From Amaurobius ferox (Eukaryota > Arthropoda > Arachnida > Araneae > Amaurobiidae), in NCBI GenBank assembly GCA_951213105.1, contig OX578150.1, forward strand, positions 23,440,022 to 23,504,021: a stretch of DNA of 64,000 bases. The letters run 5' to 3'. How positions within the stretch are numbered: position 1 is the first letter of the stretch; every line of letters begins with the position of its first letter. Positions 21,450-34,376 of the stretch are shown in pieces. A program made the position numbers and the translations under genes. A model generated the notes under the pieces. That model saw only the letters and a list, made by a program, of their open reading frames with translations. It had not been told where the DNA came from and did not search any database.

Positions 21450-22406
21450 ACTTTCCTTATATACATAATGTATAAGGAAAGTATTGTGACGGGTCGAAAA
21501 TTCGAATTCGAGTTTTCGACGTAGAGCACGTTTCAAGCATCCCTGATCACGAATCGATCATTTTTGGACTGATGTCTGTGCGTGTGAAAGTATGTGTGTG
21601 TGTGTGTGTGAAAGTATGTGCGCGTGTGTGTGTGTGTGTGAAAGTATGTGCGTGTGTGTGTGTGAAAGTATGTGCGTGTGTGTGTGTGTGTGCGCGTGTC
21701 AGTGAGTCTGTGGAGACAATATCTCATGAACGAATGGAGCGAATGTTCAGAACCCTCCTAAATTTTTAAGTGAAATTTTGTAAAAATCATTAAAAAATCA
21801 AAACCGTTAATAAAGTTACTCAAATAGACGTTTCTTATGTAATTCTTCCTTAAAAAATGATTGACATAAATTTTAGAACGCTAGAACGAACCGTTCTCGA
21901 GATATTGCACATTTTTAAAATAAATTTATCAAAAAATCCCATAAATTAAAAAAAAAATATATTTACTGTTGAGAAACATGTTCACTTTTCATATGTAATA
22001 TCATGCGATAAATTGGGTGACATCATTCTCGTGGATCTAGCTCATTCCATTCATGAGATAAGATACTTTGAGTAATACTTTTGTATTTGAACGACAATAG
22101 TCATTTATCTGCTATAAGAATAACTTATTTCTCCTTCCATAACACTTTGCGATATATTGGCGACGAATTTAGCGGAATGTCGCTAATTTGGCGACTTTTT
22201 TAAATGTTGCCAAATTAACGAAAATGTCGCCAAATGGATAAAAATAACGCTAAATCAATGAAAATGACGATTAATTGACGAAAATTTAATACCTTAGAAA
22301 GAATATAAGTATCTACTATAAGAATAAACTATTTGCTTTTGCTGTAAAAGTAGTAGATTCATTGTAATATATAAGGAAAGTCGTGTGCTGCCCACATCAG
22401 ATTTTT
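21450..22406 (+). mobile_element. Family A hairpin repeat, full length
   Basis: Starts with a palindrome (ACTTTCCTTATATA ... TATAAGGAAAGT, 21450-21483), then GTCGAAAATTCGAATTCGAG, a long GT tract (21590-21706), the CCGTTCTCGAGATATTGCAC phrase near 21890 and the GGCGA self-complementary block (22145-22240). The second arm ATATAAGGAAAGT follows at 22370-22382, and the terminus TGCTGCCCACATCAGA lies beyond it. No coding capacity. The inverted arm is terminal at one end and subterminal at the other. Confidence 0.85.
21590..21706. repeat. GT microsatellite with AAAGTATGT interruptions
   Basis: Tandem blocks GTGTGTGTGTGAAAGTATGT inside the family A copy. Confidence 0.9.
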
Positions 22407-22677
22407 TTACAATAAGACAAGCTTCAATTGTTCAGAAAAATGTGTTGAAGTCACCAGTTTCTCTAATACTATTAGGAGGATTAATAACCTTCAAGCGCAA
22501 TTCAAACTGTCATTTTCAAGCATAGACAATACTACCACCATTTCTGGAATTATCCTGTTTTTCCATAGAAAATTAACCAATAATAGGCGGGGTTTATCAG
22601 ATTTGGCGTAATAATCTAGGAAAAGATGGTATGAAAATATAAAATTCAGTATAATTCGAGTTCTAATTATGAAATCT

Positions 22678-22749
22678 ACTAATTATCCTATGTATATTAT
22701 GCACTAATTATCCTATGTAGATTATGCACTAATTATCCTATGTAGATTT
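22678..22749. repeat. 25-bp tandem repeat, three copies
   Basis: AATTATCCTATGTA.ATTATG units start at 22681, 22706 and 22731. Confidence 0.9.
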
Positions 22750-22751
22750 TT

Positions 22752-23760
22752 TTGTTACTTCCCCTATTTACATAGTATAATGTATAGGGAACGTATTGTG
22801 ACAGGGTTAAATATTCGAATTCGAGTTTTCGACGGAAGAGCACGTTTCTAGCATCCATGAATTCGAATCGAACGCTTAAGTTAATGTCTGTGCGTGTGTA
22901 CATGTCTCTGTGTATTTACTTGTCTGTGTGAATGTGTATGCATGTCTGTGTGTGTATATATATATGTCTATGTATGTGTGTACATGTCTGTGTGTGTATA
23001 TATACGTCTGTTATTAGTGTGTTGTTGATGAGACCCAGACCGTCCGACCTACCAGAAAGGTGTAAGGTAACTGTTTGGACGGCCGGGAAGTGCCACCCAA
23101 TTTAGACCGAAACCCAGTGAAGGGAGCATCCACGGGGACCTTATCCTCCTTCCCCTAACACCAACTTCTCGGGATGACTTACAGACCCACATGTTTAACG
23201 TGATCGTACTCCGCGTGAACACGGCTGCAGTTTTGACATTGGCGGGAATCGAACCTGGGCCTACCGAGTGCAATTCCCGCACCCTAACCACTGGGCTACC
23301 CCGCATTGTGTATTAATATGTGTGTTCGTGAGTTTGTGGAAGCGACATCTCACGAACAAATGGAACGTTTTGAACGAAATATGGTACAGATACTACAATC
23401 AGTGAATATTGGACCCCTACTGATTTTAAGCGTAATCGAATGTTCGGAAGCTCCCTCCCCAATTTTTGAATGAAATTTCGATCAAATTATCAAAACATGA
23501 GATTAGAAAAAGAATGACACAAACTCTAGATTGCTAGCATGAATCGTTCTCGAGAGATTGCACATTTTTCAAATTAATTTATTAGAAATATCCTAAAATT
23601 TATAATGTATTAAGTATTGGGAAATATTTTCACTTTTCATATATAATATTATGCGATAAATTTGTTATCATCATTCTTGAGGATCTTGTTCTTTGAGTCA
23701 CAGGAAATATACTTTGTGTAATAGTTTTATATTTTGACGCCCAAGAATTCGCCAACAGTT
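22752..23760 (+). mobile_element. Family A relative, interrupted by a SINE
   Basis: Begins with a CCCCTATTTACATAG..TATAGGGAACG palindrome, then TTCGAATTCGAGTTTTCGAC and a GT-rich tract. After the SINE at 23031-23307 come GGAACGTTTTGAACGAAAT, CGTTCTCGAGAGATTGCAC and ATATTATGCGATAAATTTG. The 3' terminus is lost. Confidence 0.7.
23031..23307 (-). mobile_element. tRNA-derived SINE, best-preserved copy
   Basis: The minus-strand head GGGGTAGCCCAGTGGTTAGG (A-box region), box B CAGGTTCGATTCCCGCC and a shared body (GTGGATGC..CACTGGGTTTCGGTC, TTACCTTACACCTTTCTGG, GGTCGGACGGTCTGGG) define the family. Copies or fragments are also at 19594-19874, 24499-24622 and 30119-30240. It is inserted in the GT tract of a family A element. 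Its short ORF is not a gene. Confidence 0.9.
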
Positions 23761-24498
23761 ATTAATATACCGGATGGTCAGAACTAAAAGACCCCTACTC
23801 TGAGCTCTCTATAATCGAACTACTCAGTGTAAAGGCTCCAGAATTGTTGAACCTACTATTCAAGACATGGGGAAAAGGATTACGCGAAAAAAAAAAAATT
23901 AGTTCCAGAAACACCGATAGGTGGCGCTGTACAACAGAAAATATGCTGAAAAGACAAAAATAATCACAAAAAAAAAAAAACACATTCGATATGGAATTTT
24001 TCTTTTGCTGATATAAAAAAAAAAGAAGATAAAAAAGAAGAAACTTAAACTGTCATTGTAACTGCAATTTCGCACTGTAAGTCTTGAAGTATACATCTTG
24101 AAGTGTACATCTTGAAGAAGGGAACCCTATTGAGCAGTATTCCCTGCATTGATAAGGTCCTTGTGATATGAATGTTTGGTACGTTCGAATAAAATGTGTT
24201 ACAAATGTGTATTTTGTGTCTTTTCAGCATATTTTATGTAATGTACAAATAATTCATCCTCGAAAAAAATAAATTTATTAATGTGCTTCCCCCCCCCCCT
24301 TTAAACCGAATATTAAAATATTGAATCTAATGTAAGAATGTTCTTCTATAGTGGTCAGATGTCCTTATAACGTTTCTTTACATTAATTTTTTGAATACAA
24401 AAATTATTGGATAAATACTTTATACCTTTATAAAGGCTTTGACGAATAAGCACGTTTTCTGTCTAATTTCTAATGCTACAAACTTCTTTTATTCATAC
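23761..24498. other. Unassigned; contains poly-A and TTGAAG repeats
   Basis: No gene seen. Three spaced copies of ACATCTTGAAG lie near 24090-24118, and a C10 run is near 24290. Confidence 0.4.
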
Positions 24499-24622
24499 CC
24501 AAACCATCCGATCTACCAGAAAGTATACGGTAAAATTGTTTGGGCAACCAGAACAGTGTCACACAGTTTAGATCGAAATTAAATGGGGATGGCAACTAAA
24601 GACCGTACCCTCCTTCCCCTAA
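24499..24622 (-). mobile_element. SINE fragment
   Basis: Contains CCGATCTACCAGAAAGTATA and TTAGATCGAAATTAAATGGG, diverged forms of the SINE 3' body. The tRNA head is missing. Confidence 0.7.
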
Positions 24623-24715
24623 CCTCTTAAAATAAAGCCCAGCAAAACTGAATATTTTAGCTGTAGCTAGTTTACTATTCACTAAATTGTCACCCATGAT
24701 ACAGCTACATTCTGG

Positions 24716-24717
<2 letters not shown>

Positions 24718-24756
<39 letters not shown>
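24718..24756. repeat. (AT)n microsatellite
   Basis: Pure AT dinucleotides. Confidence 0.95.
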
Positions 24757-24759
<3 letters not shown>

Positions 24760-24872
24760 ATTCACTTTGTTTTTATTATTTGTCCTTCCACTAGCCAGTA
24801 GACAGTTCCAATGGTGTGCATAAGTAAATACTATCGCCATTGTCAGAAACTGGCTATTCTATCGGTTTTAAT

Positions 24873-24923
24873 TCGAATTGTATGGCTGTCTTGGCGATAA
24901 TACAATTTCGAATTAACCGCCGT
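24873..24923. other. Hairpin with ~19-bp arms
   Basis: GGTTTTAATTCGAATTGTA and ATACAATTTCGAATTAACC flank TGGCTGTCTTGGCGATA. Similar in layout to the hairpin at 27568-27632 on the other side of the reverse transcriptase. Confidence 0.7.
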
Positions 24924-25243
24924 TTTTTGTGTAGTTTCAGTTGATTATTCTCCATGTCTTGATCTTCAATCTTGAGCTATTTATTATTGTCTTTTCTCAT
25001 TTTTGCCGTGTTTGCTTTTTTATTTTATATATATTTATATATATATATATACATTTTTAATTATGATTTTTGTATGCTCATCTTCCCCTCATCGCCTTTC
25101 CATTATAGTAATAAGTTACCTTCTATTTTTATCCTTAGACTTGGTCTATAGTTACTTATTTGTAACAGATATGCTAGAAATGTGTTGTTTTTGTACTTTC
25201 CGTAGCTTATGCATAGTTTTCGATTAAAATATTTCAATTTTTA

Positions 25244-25265
25244 TTTATATATATATATATATATG

Positions 25266-25344
<79 letters not shown>

Positions 25345-25345
25345 T

Positions 25346-25391
<46 letters not shown>

Positions 25392-25392
25392 C
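25244..25392. repeat. (AT)n with GTATTT spacers, then (AG)n
   Basis: Three AT blocks separated by GTATTT, then about 10 AG repeats. Confidence 0.95.
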
Positions 25393-25622
25393 ACTTTCTT
25401 ACAATGTGATCCCCCCCCCCCCCCCATCGAATATCCAAATTTTTTTGCATAGCTGAAAATAAAATCTATCGATAAATTCCGCTGATCAGCAACCTCAAAT
25501 ATGACTAAACTATTTTTCCTCTAACTAATCTTTCGGATGGAGGGCCACAAAAACATAATATTTCAATCCTGGCCAGTTATATATTTTTTTTAATTTTCAC
25601 TAATCAGACATACATATGACGA

Positions 25623-26861
<1,239 letters not shown>

Positions 26862-26873
26862 CATACAGTGAAG

Positions 26874-26877
26874 AAAA

Positions 26878-26926
<49 letters not shown>

Positions 26927-26933
26927 GTATGTA

Positions 26934-26972
<39 letters not shown>

Positions 26973-27002
26973 ATGTGTATATATATATATATATTATATA
27001 TA
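26874..27002. repeat. Poly-A tract followed by (TA)n
   Basis: About 20 A directly downstream of the RT stop, then TA repeats with GTATG interruptions. Confidence 0.95.
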
Positions 27003-27567
27003 ATTATTAATTATATAAATAAAAATGAAAAATAATAAACTAAGTCAAAAACATTAGAAAAATCAAAAAATAGGAAAATAAGATGCATTAACATTAATGT
27101 TTTGAATTTTATTTTCGCAAAAAAATGTAACTTTTGTCAGTATTGAAACTACGTTTTGAGCGCCCTTATAATGGTGTATATAGTGGCATTCACGATTATC
27201 CATTTTTCATATGAATTACTTGTTTAGTAGGAATTTTCATCTTTGATTCATATTCATATTCATGTTTGCATATTTGGGAAGTTGTATTCTGAATTGCTTG
27301 TCCAGTCTCCAGCTTAGACTCACTGGACGGGTTTGGGAGTAACTCCGTGAACGTTCGTACTGCCTCCCTGGTAGAATTTCGACTTGTTCATTCCGGTGCT
27401 TCTAGATTAAGCTGTTGAGGTTGATCGTGTATACACGTGGTAGAAGAATGGTTCATGCCGCATGGTAATACAATTTTCTTAATGTATCCTTTTTTCATTT
27501 TTTGTTGCCTGTAGTCTGAGTTTAAGTATTTATAGTAATGTACTATTGCTTAATCTGAAACAGGCAT

Positions 27568-27632
27568 TTGTTTGGGTTAATTGGAATTAAATACTCAGAC
27601 CTGACGATGAATTTAATTCTAATTAATCATCG
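27568..27632. other. Hairpin with ACCTGACGATGAA loop
   Basis: TTAATTGGAATTAAA and TTTAATTCTAATTAA enclose TACTCAGACCTGACGATGA. It may be a terminal structure of the Penelope-like element, matching the hairpin at 24873; this link is inference. Confidence 0.55.
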
Positions 27633-27756
27633 AATTTGGGATGGTGCTGTTCTTTTCTCTTATCGGCATTATGGCTTTGAATTTGCTTCTATGGTGATGT
27701 TAATATTACTTGAATTGTATTTTTTTATTTTTACATAATTCTTATTATTACATTTC

Positions 27757-27757
<1 letters not shown>

Positions 27758-27796
<39 letters not shown>

Positions 27797-27817
27797 CCGT
27801 ATATATAGCTCTGTGCT

Positions 27818-27850
<33 letters not shown>
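27758..27850. repeat. (AT)n tracts around an AGCTCTGTGCTA spacer
   Basis: Two TA blocks separated by a short unique segment. Confidence 0.9.
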
Positions 27851-27853
<3 letters not shown>

Positions 27854-30102
27854 TTATTTATTTACAATGTAACATTCCCCCCCCCCCTCCATCCCCAATT
27901 GGATGTTAGAAATCAAAATTCTTGTCTAGCTGAAAATTAAAACAGTTGAAATATAAAGACTTTTAGAATTTGAGTGCTTTGAAAGTGAAATGGTCTCACT
28001 CAAAATTAACAATTTTTTATCATAAGACAAGTTCTATTAGTAACTGTTCATGTCTTATCATCAAAATATAATATACTAAATTTCTCGGAATAACTATACC
28101 TCATTGCTAGACGAATAAGCAAAAGGTCAGGCATACAAACAGGAAGGACGAGAGGGCTGAAGTCAGCTCTGCTCTTCGAGGTGTAATCAATGAATAATCG
28201 TGATTCTAGCTCTTTGGCTCTGCTCACAGGGAGGGGCTCAGGGTCTGCAGTCACTTTCCATGGGATTGCAGATGAAATGTGTTCAGGAGTTCGTATAACG
28301 TATATTTTAATAAAAATCTCTAGTGAAACAATACCTTATACTTAGATTAAGTATATTTCCATAACTCCTGAACACATTTTAAAGACTTTAAGACAGATGT
28401 CTATTTAGACAGATGTAGACTAATAGACAGATGTCTATTTAATGTATAGAAAGTTTGCTATGGGAAGAAATCTATTATGTTATCGTTAAAAATATACCAA
28501 AGGAATATGTTGATCCAATTCCCAGTACCGTAGGCTAGCGTAAGAATATAGCTTCCCCCCCCCCCCTCCGGTACCGCAGAAAGCAGAAACACAAGTTATC
28601 TGAAGCTGAAGTACTCCGTTTTGCGGGAGGAATAGAAAAAAGCGAAGATGACTCGACATTTCCTAGGAAAAACTTCCAACTCTGTGCTTCCTACGATACC
28701 CATTACCTTAGGATGGAATGAACTCGTCGGTGTATTACTGCTTTGGCGGTCTAGTGGGTTGCTATACTTTAGTTAAACAATTGGCGATTTATAAAACATA
28801 GTTACTCATTTTATTTCTAGATGGCGTCACCACACAATAAGCCAAAATTAGGAAAGATGCCTTTTTTGAAAATTAATTTAATATATTTACTAACTATAAA
28901 GAGTGTTCTAATTGTATTAGAAGATTCAAAAAAGTGTATTTTACAAGCAAAGTAAATTTCAGACTTTCATATTCAATATTTTTTTATTATTGCTCATTTT
29001 TATAAAATAGCATTGATGGTATAGGCATAGGGAGTCAATGAGTGAGACTCCCCCTTAAAGGCAGCCTTCGGCTGACCTAGGTATTCCGCAAGGTCTATTG
29101 AAAGGTACTCTTACTTCCATTTACCTTGGGTACTCCGTAACTTGAGATTCCTTGAATCCTTGAATCTAGTGTATGGGCTGTTTAAAAGATGTGGTCCAAT
29201 AAGGAGCTAACAGAAGTTTGGAATTTCGGGAAAGAACCAGCAAGGGAGAACCCTTCGACCAGAGATATAGGTTTAGGGGGGTTTAGGTCCCTGCATTTTA
29301 CCTCGATGGGAGAACCATCCTGTCAAACCGGTTTCTTATCTTTCAGATTTTGTGGAATAGCATTCTGCAGTTTTCTCTGGCTATATTGGCACGTTTATTT
29401 TCTCTGTGTATTTTGAAGTAAATCGTGATCAAATTTTAACGTGGTGCTCCATATTTATTTTTACATTTATTGGATATTGATATATTTCTTCAACTCCAAG
29501 TGGGTAAGTTTTCATTCGGTGTTTCAGATGTGTTGTCTTTTTGTATAATTTCAAACAAGGGTGACCACTAAAATGTTGGGCCGTCCCTAGCCTGTTTCAA
29601 TTAAGCAATTTTGGTATTGATGAACCGGACTTACCAAGGATCGTTATATCATAAATGCCACCCTTAGGCACTAATATATGTACAGCAAGTAGGCATTAAT
29701 ATATTTCCTTCACAAGTAATAGTTGAACACTAGGAGAGTATTCTTCGCGAACTGCCTTAAAACATGTTTACAGATATCACATGTTTCAAAGATGTTGTCA
29801 TTAGTATTATTCATGTAAACTTCGATTTTGTGTAAAAACTTTTATTTATTTCGACACTAGGATTGGTTTATTGATATAAACCACTGAGCTCAATTTATGC
29901 AGTTAAATTTGAAGCATGGTAGTTTTTAACTTTACATTATCACGTTAAAATTCTCTTTTAATAATATAGAGAATCGAAACTGAATATTGGGCTCTTTTAA
30001 CTAACTATCTTATAATAATGGGATTCTTGCGGGATATTTCGCAATAAAATGCTAGTTTTATTTTTTAAGGACTTACAAAGTTCCATTAGATTAAAATGTT
30101 CC
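27851..30102. other. Unassigned DNA, no gene seen
   Basis: Includes C-homopolymers near 27876 and 28555 and slightly GC-richer patches at 28570-28760 and 29040-29350. No reading frame with recognisable content. Confidence 0.4.
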
Positions 30103-30118
30103 ACTAGATTAGACTGTG
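30103..30118. repeat. SINE target-site duplication, left (16 bp)
   Basis: ACTAGATTAGACTGTG, repeated exactly at 30241-30256. Confidence 0.9.
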
Positions 30119-30240
30119 CGGTCCCTGTGGATGCCTCCCCCACTGGGTTCCGGTCTAAATTGGGTGGCACTTCCCGACCGTCCAAACTGTTACCTTACAC
30201 CTTTCTGGTAGGTCGGACGGTCTGGGTTTCAACAACAACA
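30119..30240 (+). mobile_element. 5'-truncated SINE with perfect duplications
   Basis: Starts inside the SINE body (CGGTCCCTGTGGATGC) and runs to GTCTGGGTTT plus a CAACAACAACA tail. The tRNA head is absent. Exact 16-bp duplications prove a 5'-truncated target-primed insertion, and the CAA tail defines the SINE 3' end. Confidence 0.92.
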
Positions 30241-30564
30241 ACTAGATTAGACTGTGAGCTAAATTTTAGTTCTCTAGAATCTAGGAAAGATTAAAAATGC
30301 CATCAAAAAACCCCACATCGGTTATGACGAGTTAAATAAAAGCTTTTAAAAGCAATGAGCATATGATAATAGCTTCCTTACCATAGTACGAAAGCTTTAA
30401 AACACATACGTATTACTATTATAACTTCCTCATCCTATAGAGGAATTTTAATTTTCATTAAATATATGGAGTAAAGATGTTGAGAACAAAACACGTTTTA
30501 ATAATTAGAATTCCTGCACACCTTTCGGGCTGGCAACGTTCAAGTAACAAAATCGGCAATTATA

Positions 30565-30845
30565 CACGTTTCAAGCGCTCTAGAATACGAAAAAACAATA
30601 CTTTTAGGGCCATGTCAGTGTGTGTGTCTGTCTGTGCTATGTATCCATACTACCTTAAAATCTATTTGATCAAATTTCATAAAATTTGATAGGTAGTTAG
30701 TTCTCTTGAAGGGTTACTCTGGTGCTGATAAGATTTTGGTACGACTCAGAATAAAAGAACATGCATTTATTTTTTTATTTTATTTTATTTTGCTTTGCTT
30801 TTTTTTGCGAAATCGCCCGCCAAAACCGACGAAATCTAAAATAAA
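30565..30845 (+). mobile_element. Family B hairpin repeat, partial
   Basis: Contains CTCTAGAATACGAAAAAAC, GTGTGTGTCTGTCTGTGC and GGTGCTGATAAGATTTTGG, and breaks off into family C sequence. Confidence 0.7.
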
Positions 30846-31265
30846 CAAGAAAGATCAATCATGCATAAGCGTTGATTTTGAAACACATTCCAACTGAAAT
30901 GCAATTTTATTTAAAAATTTCTAAAATGTGATACATTCAGTGGTGATATCTTTTACATTATCACAGTACTACAGTAATTTATTATACTTAAATATTTAAA
31001 ACTGTATCGAAATATAAATCATCTGATTCTCTATGCAAAATCAATGAATATTTCATTCATATAACTTGTATTACAGACTCCAGAGCTAAATAATTTTGTG
31101 TGAAAAAAATTCAGCAATTTTTATGTAACAAACTTTATAATCACTTGAGATATTTGCATTCTGCATAAGTTAAAATTAGGCTTCGTTGAAGAAAAAATAA
31201 AAGTTTAGAGATCATTTAAAATCATAACTATTGTAATTGCGTAGGCACGGAATTTAGATACACAG
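30845..31265 (+). mobile_element. Family C module
   Basis: One copy of the ~430-bp module (AAGATCAATCATGCATAAGC ... AATTAGGCTTCGTTGAAG), joined directly to family B DNA on its left. Confidence 0.7.
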
Positions 31266-31309
31266 ATAAACACATATACACAGATAATATATGTGTGTGT
31301 ATGTGTATT

Positions 31310-31968
31310 CAAAGTATTGGAATCGTGCCGACGATCGGAGGGTAGGTATATTTTTTGTAGGAAACCCTGATGTTCATTAGATTATAGTACGATTCGTAAT
31401 AAAAGAATCTGCCTTCTTTGCGAAATGGCCCGCAGAAATTGCCTTTATCCACTTTAGCTAAAAACTAATGGAACAAATTTAACAGAATTTGGTGTATAAT
31501 ATTTCAATAACCTACAAGTGATTTATATACCAAATTTAACAAAATTTGGTATATAAATCATTTGTAGGTTATTCTAGTACGATTCGGGAAAAAGGAACGG
31601 GCTATATTTGCGACATGGCCCGCAGAAATCGTTAAATATAAAAATAAAAGACTACGTATGCTCAATTATATCAATTAAATTCCTATTTTATACGTGATTT
31701 TTGACAACAAAAAGAATAAGACTAATCCCATTACTCTAGAACTAGCCGTTCTTGAGATATTCTAGTTTTTTCTCGTTTTCGCTACTCCACCTTTGACAAT
31801 AAGTTCAGCTATCAAATGAGAACCAAATTTAAGTTTAACGTGCAAATTCAATGTCATTTAAAATACTTATGGCTGTTATTTTGTGCGGATAAACTCAAAT
31901 TATTATTGAAGAAATAAAGAGAACGTGCATATGAGTCTGCAAGGAAAGACATGTACTGCCCACATCAG
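31310..31968 (+). mobile_element. Family B hairpin repeat, hairpin lost
   Basis: Runs from AAAGTATTGGAATCGTGCCG to CTGCAAGGAAAGACATG, then TACTGCCCACATCAGA. Contains CCGTTCTTGAGATATTC near 31748. An extra inverted duplication of ACCAAATTTAACAAAATTTGG lies near 31520. Confidence 0.75.
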
Positions 31969-32464
31969 AATTTTTAACAATATTACAACAATTATTTATA
32001 GAAGTGAACGGGAATTATTTGCAGGCCATTTCGAAAAAAATGTAGGATCTATATTTAAAGATCCGCCAAATTTTTGTAGAATAAAATGTTCAACAAATTT
32101 AAGTTGTGTACTAAATTTTAACTCTTTAGGACGTTGGAAAGTGCATTAAAAATGCCATCAAATAAGTATATTACGAAGATTTATATAAAATTAAAAAGAA
32201 ATTTGAAAAATTGTTATCTTCCAAATTTATTTTAAAATCTGAAGCCTCTCTAATATACATAATAATTAAACGCTTGTAAATATATTTATTATATAATATA
32301 TCTATATTTTCTTTCTGGAGGATATTCCAAAAGTCAGAATTTAATTGAACTTGTTTTTCTCCCTATATTAAAAAATTTTTAATGGGTGATTCTTAGAATA
32401 GACCCCCCACTCATTTTTCAAAGTACGATCCAACGCCAAGTTGGCGCGATTCTTCAGGTTGCAA

Positions 32465-32725
32465 TTTGTGAATTTTAAATTTGCTTAAAAAATGTTTGAA
32501 AAATTAGGTCCCATAGGGATCAATGTATTTCATATTTTCAACCCGGGTTCAATAAAAACTAATTGGGTGATATTATTTATTTATATTCCCATAGGTTCCA
32601 CAGACCGTCTGAACAACATACTAAAATTTCATTTTGATAAAGTCATTTTTACGGCAGTTATCGTGCTAACGGACAGACAGAATGAACAAAGTCATAAACA
32701 CTTTTCAACTTTGTTGTAAAGTGTT
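32465..32725 (+). mobile_element. Family C hairpin end
   Basis: AAATTAGGTCCCATAGGG ... CAGACCGTCTGAACAACATAC ... ACGGACAGACAGAATGAAC, then the hairpin CACTTTTCAACTTTGTTGTAAAGTG. Matches the distal end of the copy at 42505. Confidence 0.75.
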
Positions 32726-32875
32726 GAAAACAACGTATGTTCAAGTGAATCAATTAAATGTTTGTTTCATACGAGATTTTTGACGATAAAAAGAATAAGA
32801 CCAGCCCCATTGCAATAGGACTAGTCGTTCGCGAGATATTTTAGTTTATTCGCAATCTTACTAAAGTTTTTTTAC
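32726..32875 (+). mobile_element. Family B 3' fragment
   Basis: CAATTAAATGTTTGTTTCATACG and CGTTCGCGAGATATTTTAG phrases. Confidence 0.55.
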
Positions 32876-32883
32876 GCATTTTT

Positions 32884-33115
32884 ACCTTCCCTGCAATACA
32901 CAATAATGTATACGGAAAGTATTGGAATCATGCCGAAAATCGCAACTCGAGTTTTCGACGGATCTACACGTCTTGGGACCTCTAGTAGACGAAAATACCA
33001 TTTTCAGCGTGATGTGTCTGTGCAATTTATGTATTCACTCTAACTCAAAAACTATTGGACCGAATTTCATAAAATGTGGTTGGTAAATCATTTGTGTGGT
33101 GTGGCCCTGCACATT
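32884..33115 (+). mobile_element. Family B hairpin end, truncated
   Basis: Palindrome CCTTCCCTGCAATACAC..TATACGGAAAG, then ACTCGAGTTTTCGACGGATC and the CTCAAAAACTATTGGACCG phrase. It joins a reverse-oriented family B copy near 33115. Confidence 0.7.
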
Positions 33116-33338
33116 TTGAGACATTTAGAACACGAAAAATTCTTATTCTTTTTATCGTCAAAAATTACGTATAAAACAAGCATATAGTTGATACATCTAA
33201 GCATACTTAATCATTTATATTAGATTTTGACGATTTTTGCGGGCCCTTTCGCAAAAAAGGCAGGTTCTATTTTCGAATCGTACCAAAATCTAATCAACAC
33301 CAGGATAACCCACAAGTAACTTATTTACCAAATTTTGT

Positions 33339-33346
33339 GAAATTTG
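33339..33346. repeat. Target-site duplication GAAATTTG, left
   Basis: Matches GATATTTG at 34024-34031 with one difference. Confidence 0.55.
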
Positions 33347-34023
33347 CAGGACCGTAGCCAGAGGGGGGCTAACCTGCCCCCCCCCCAAGAGATATAGGGG
33401 TATATTCAGCTATCCTGATACATATATTACATTTTTAGTAGTGATATGAAATTTCATCCAACATCTCATCCAAATTTTGGGGAAAGATTGCGTTATGAGG
33501 TTTAAAATTACTTCGTTTTATAAATCTTTTAATTTAGCTAAATTTGTGGTTATACAGATGATAAATTCATTTACATAATTAATTTTAAAATATTTAATTT
33601 TTTAAATAATTAAGATAATAGTATTTAGAATGCTTTTGTGTTATTGCGGTGTTCAACATTCACAAGTTAAAATCAACTAATAGATAGTTAAGAATTAATA
33701 TCAAGTGTTTACTTATATTTACTAGCTGAAATTTTCTTCAATTAACAACTTTACTGCTAGTTAATGCTTATATTTAAATTAAGTGTAATTATTATATATT
33801 AATATTGATGCATGGATTTTCGTAATCAACGTTTAGCTTACAATTATAAATATGTAATTGATTATTTGCTAATAATTTATATGGATTGAAATATATAATA
33901 ATAACTATTACAGTTTAGGGATGCTAATATTTAATAGAATTTTTATAAGCCCCTCCTTCAAGCCCCTCTTAAATTTCAATCCAGTCCCTCTTCAATTTCG
34001 TTTCTGGGAACTGTATTATCCTG
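33347..34023 (+). mobile_element. hAT-like family F element, ~677 bp
   Basis: Starts CAGGACCGTAGCCAG and ends ATTATCCTG (CAGGA-type inverted ends), with near-identical 8-bp duplications. It is inserted in a family B repeat whose two halves rejoin at its ends. No transposase. Related to the copy from 19014. Confidence 0.65.
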
Positions 34024-34376
34024 GATATTTGGTATTATTATATTATATCTAGGATACAGACAATTTTCGCTGGCCATTTCGCAAAAAAAACAGGTACTTT
34101 TATTCCGAATCGTACCAAAATCAGCGGCAGAGTAACCCACAAGTAACTTATCTATAAAATTTTATGAAATTCAGTCAATTAATATTTGAGTGGATACATA
34201 CAGTGATACAGTACACAGACAGACACACACACACACACCACAGACGTCATGCTGAAAATAATTTTTCGTGTTTCAGAGGTACCAAAACGTGTAGTTCCGT
34301 CGAAAATTCGAGTTGCGATTTTCGGCACGATTCCAGTACTTTCCCTATGCATTACCATGTATTCTATAAGGTAAAA

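Larger units (their letters stand above)
33116..34376 (-). mobile_element. Family B hairpin repeat carrying an hAT-like insertion
   Basis: Reverse-oriented copy whose terminal palindrome is at about 34344-34376. It is split by the family F element at 33347-34023. The host sequence resumes directly after the target duplication. Confidence 0.7.

Noticed and set aside
21533..21769. Frames made of VCVCVC or THTHTH
   Set aside because: Translations of the GT microsatellite inside a family A repeat.
23049..23306. 85-codon frame read as a protein
   Set aside because: It lies exactly in a tRNA-derived SINE; the open frame is a by-product.
28048..28254. 68-codon minus-strand frame with ordinary-looking composition
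   Set aside because: No motif, no splice sites in a fitting position, and its end runs into AT-rich DNA.
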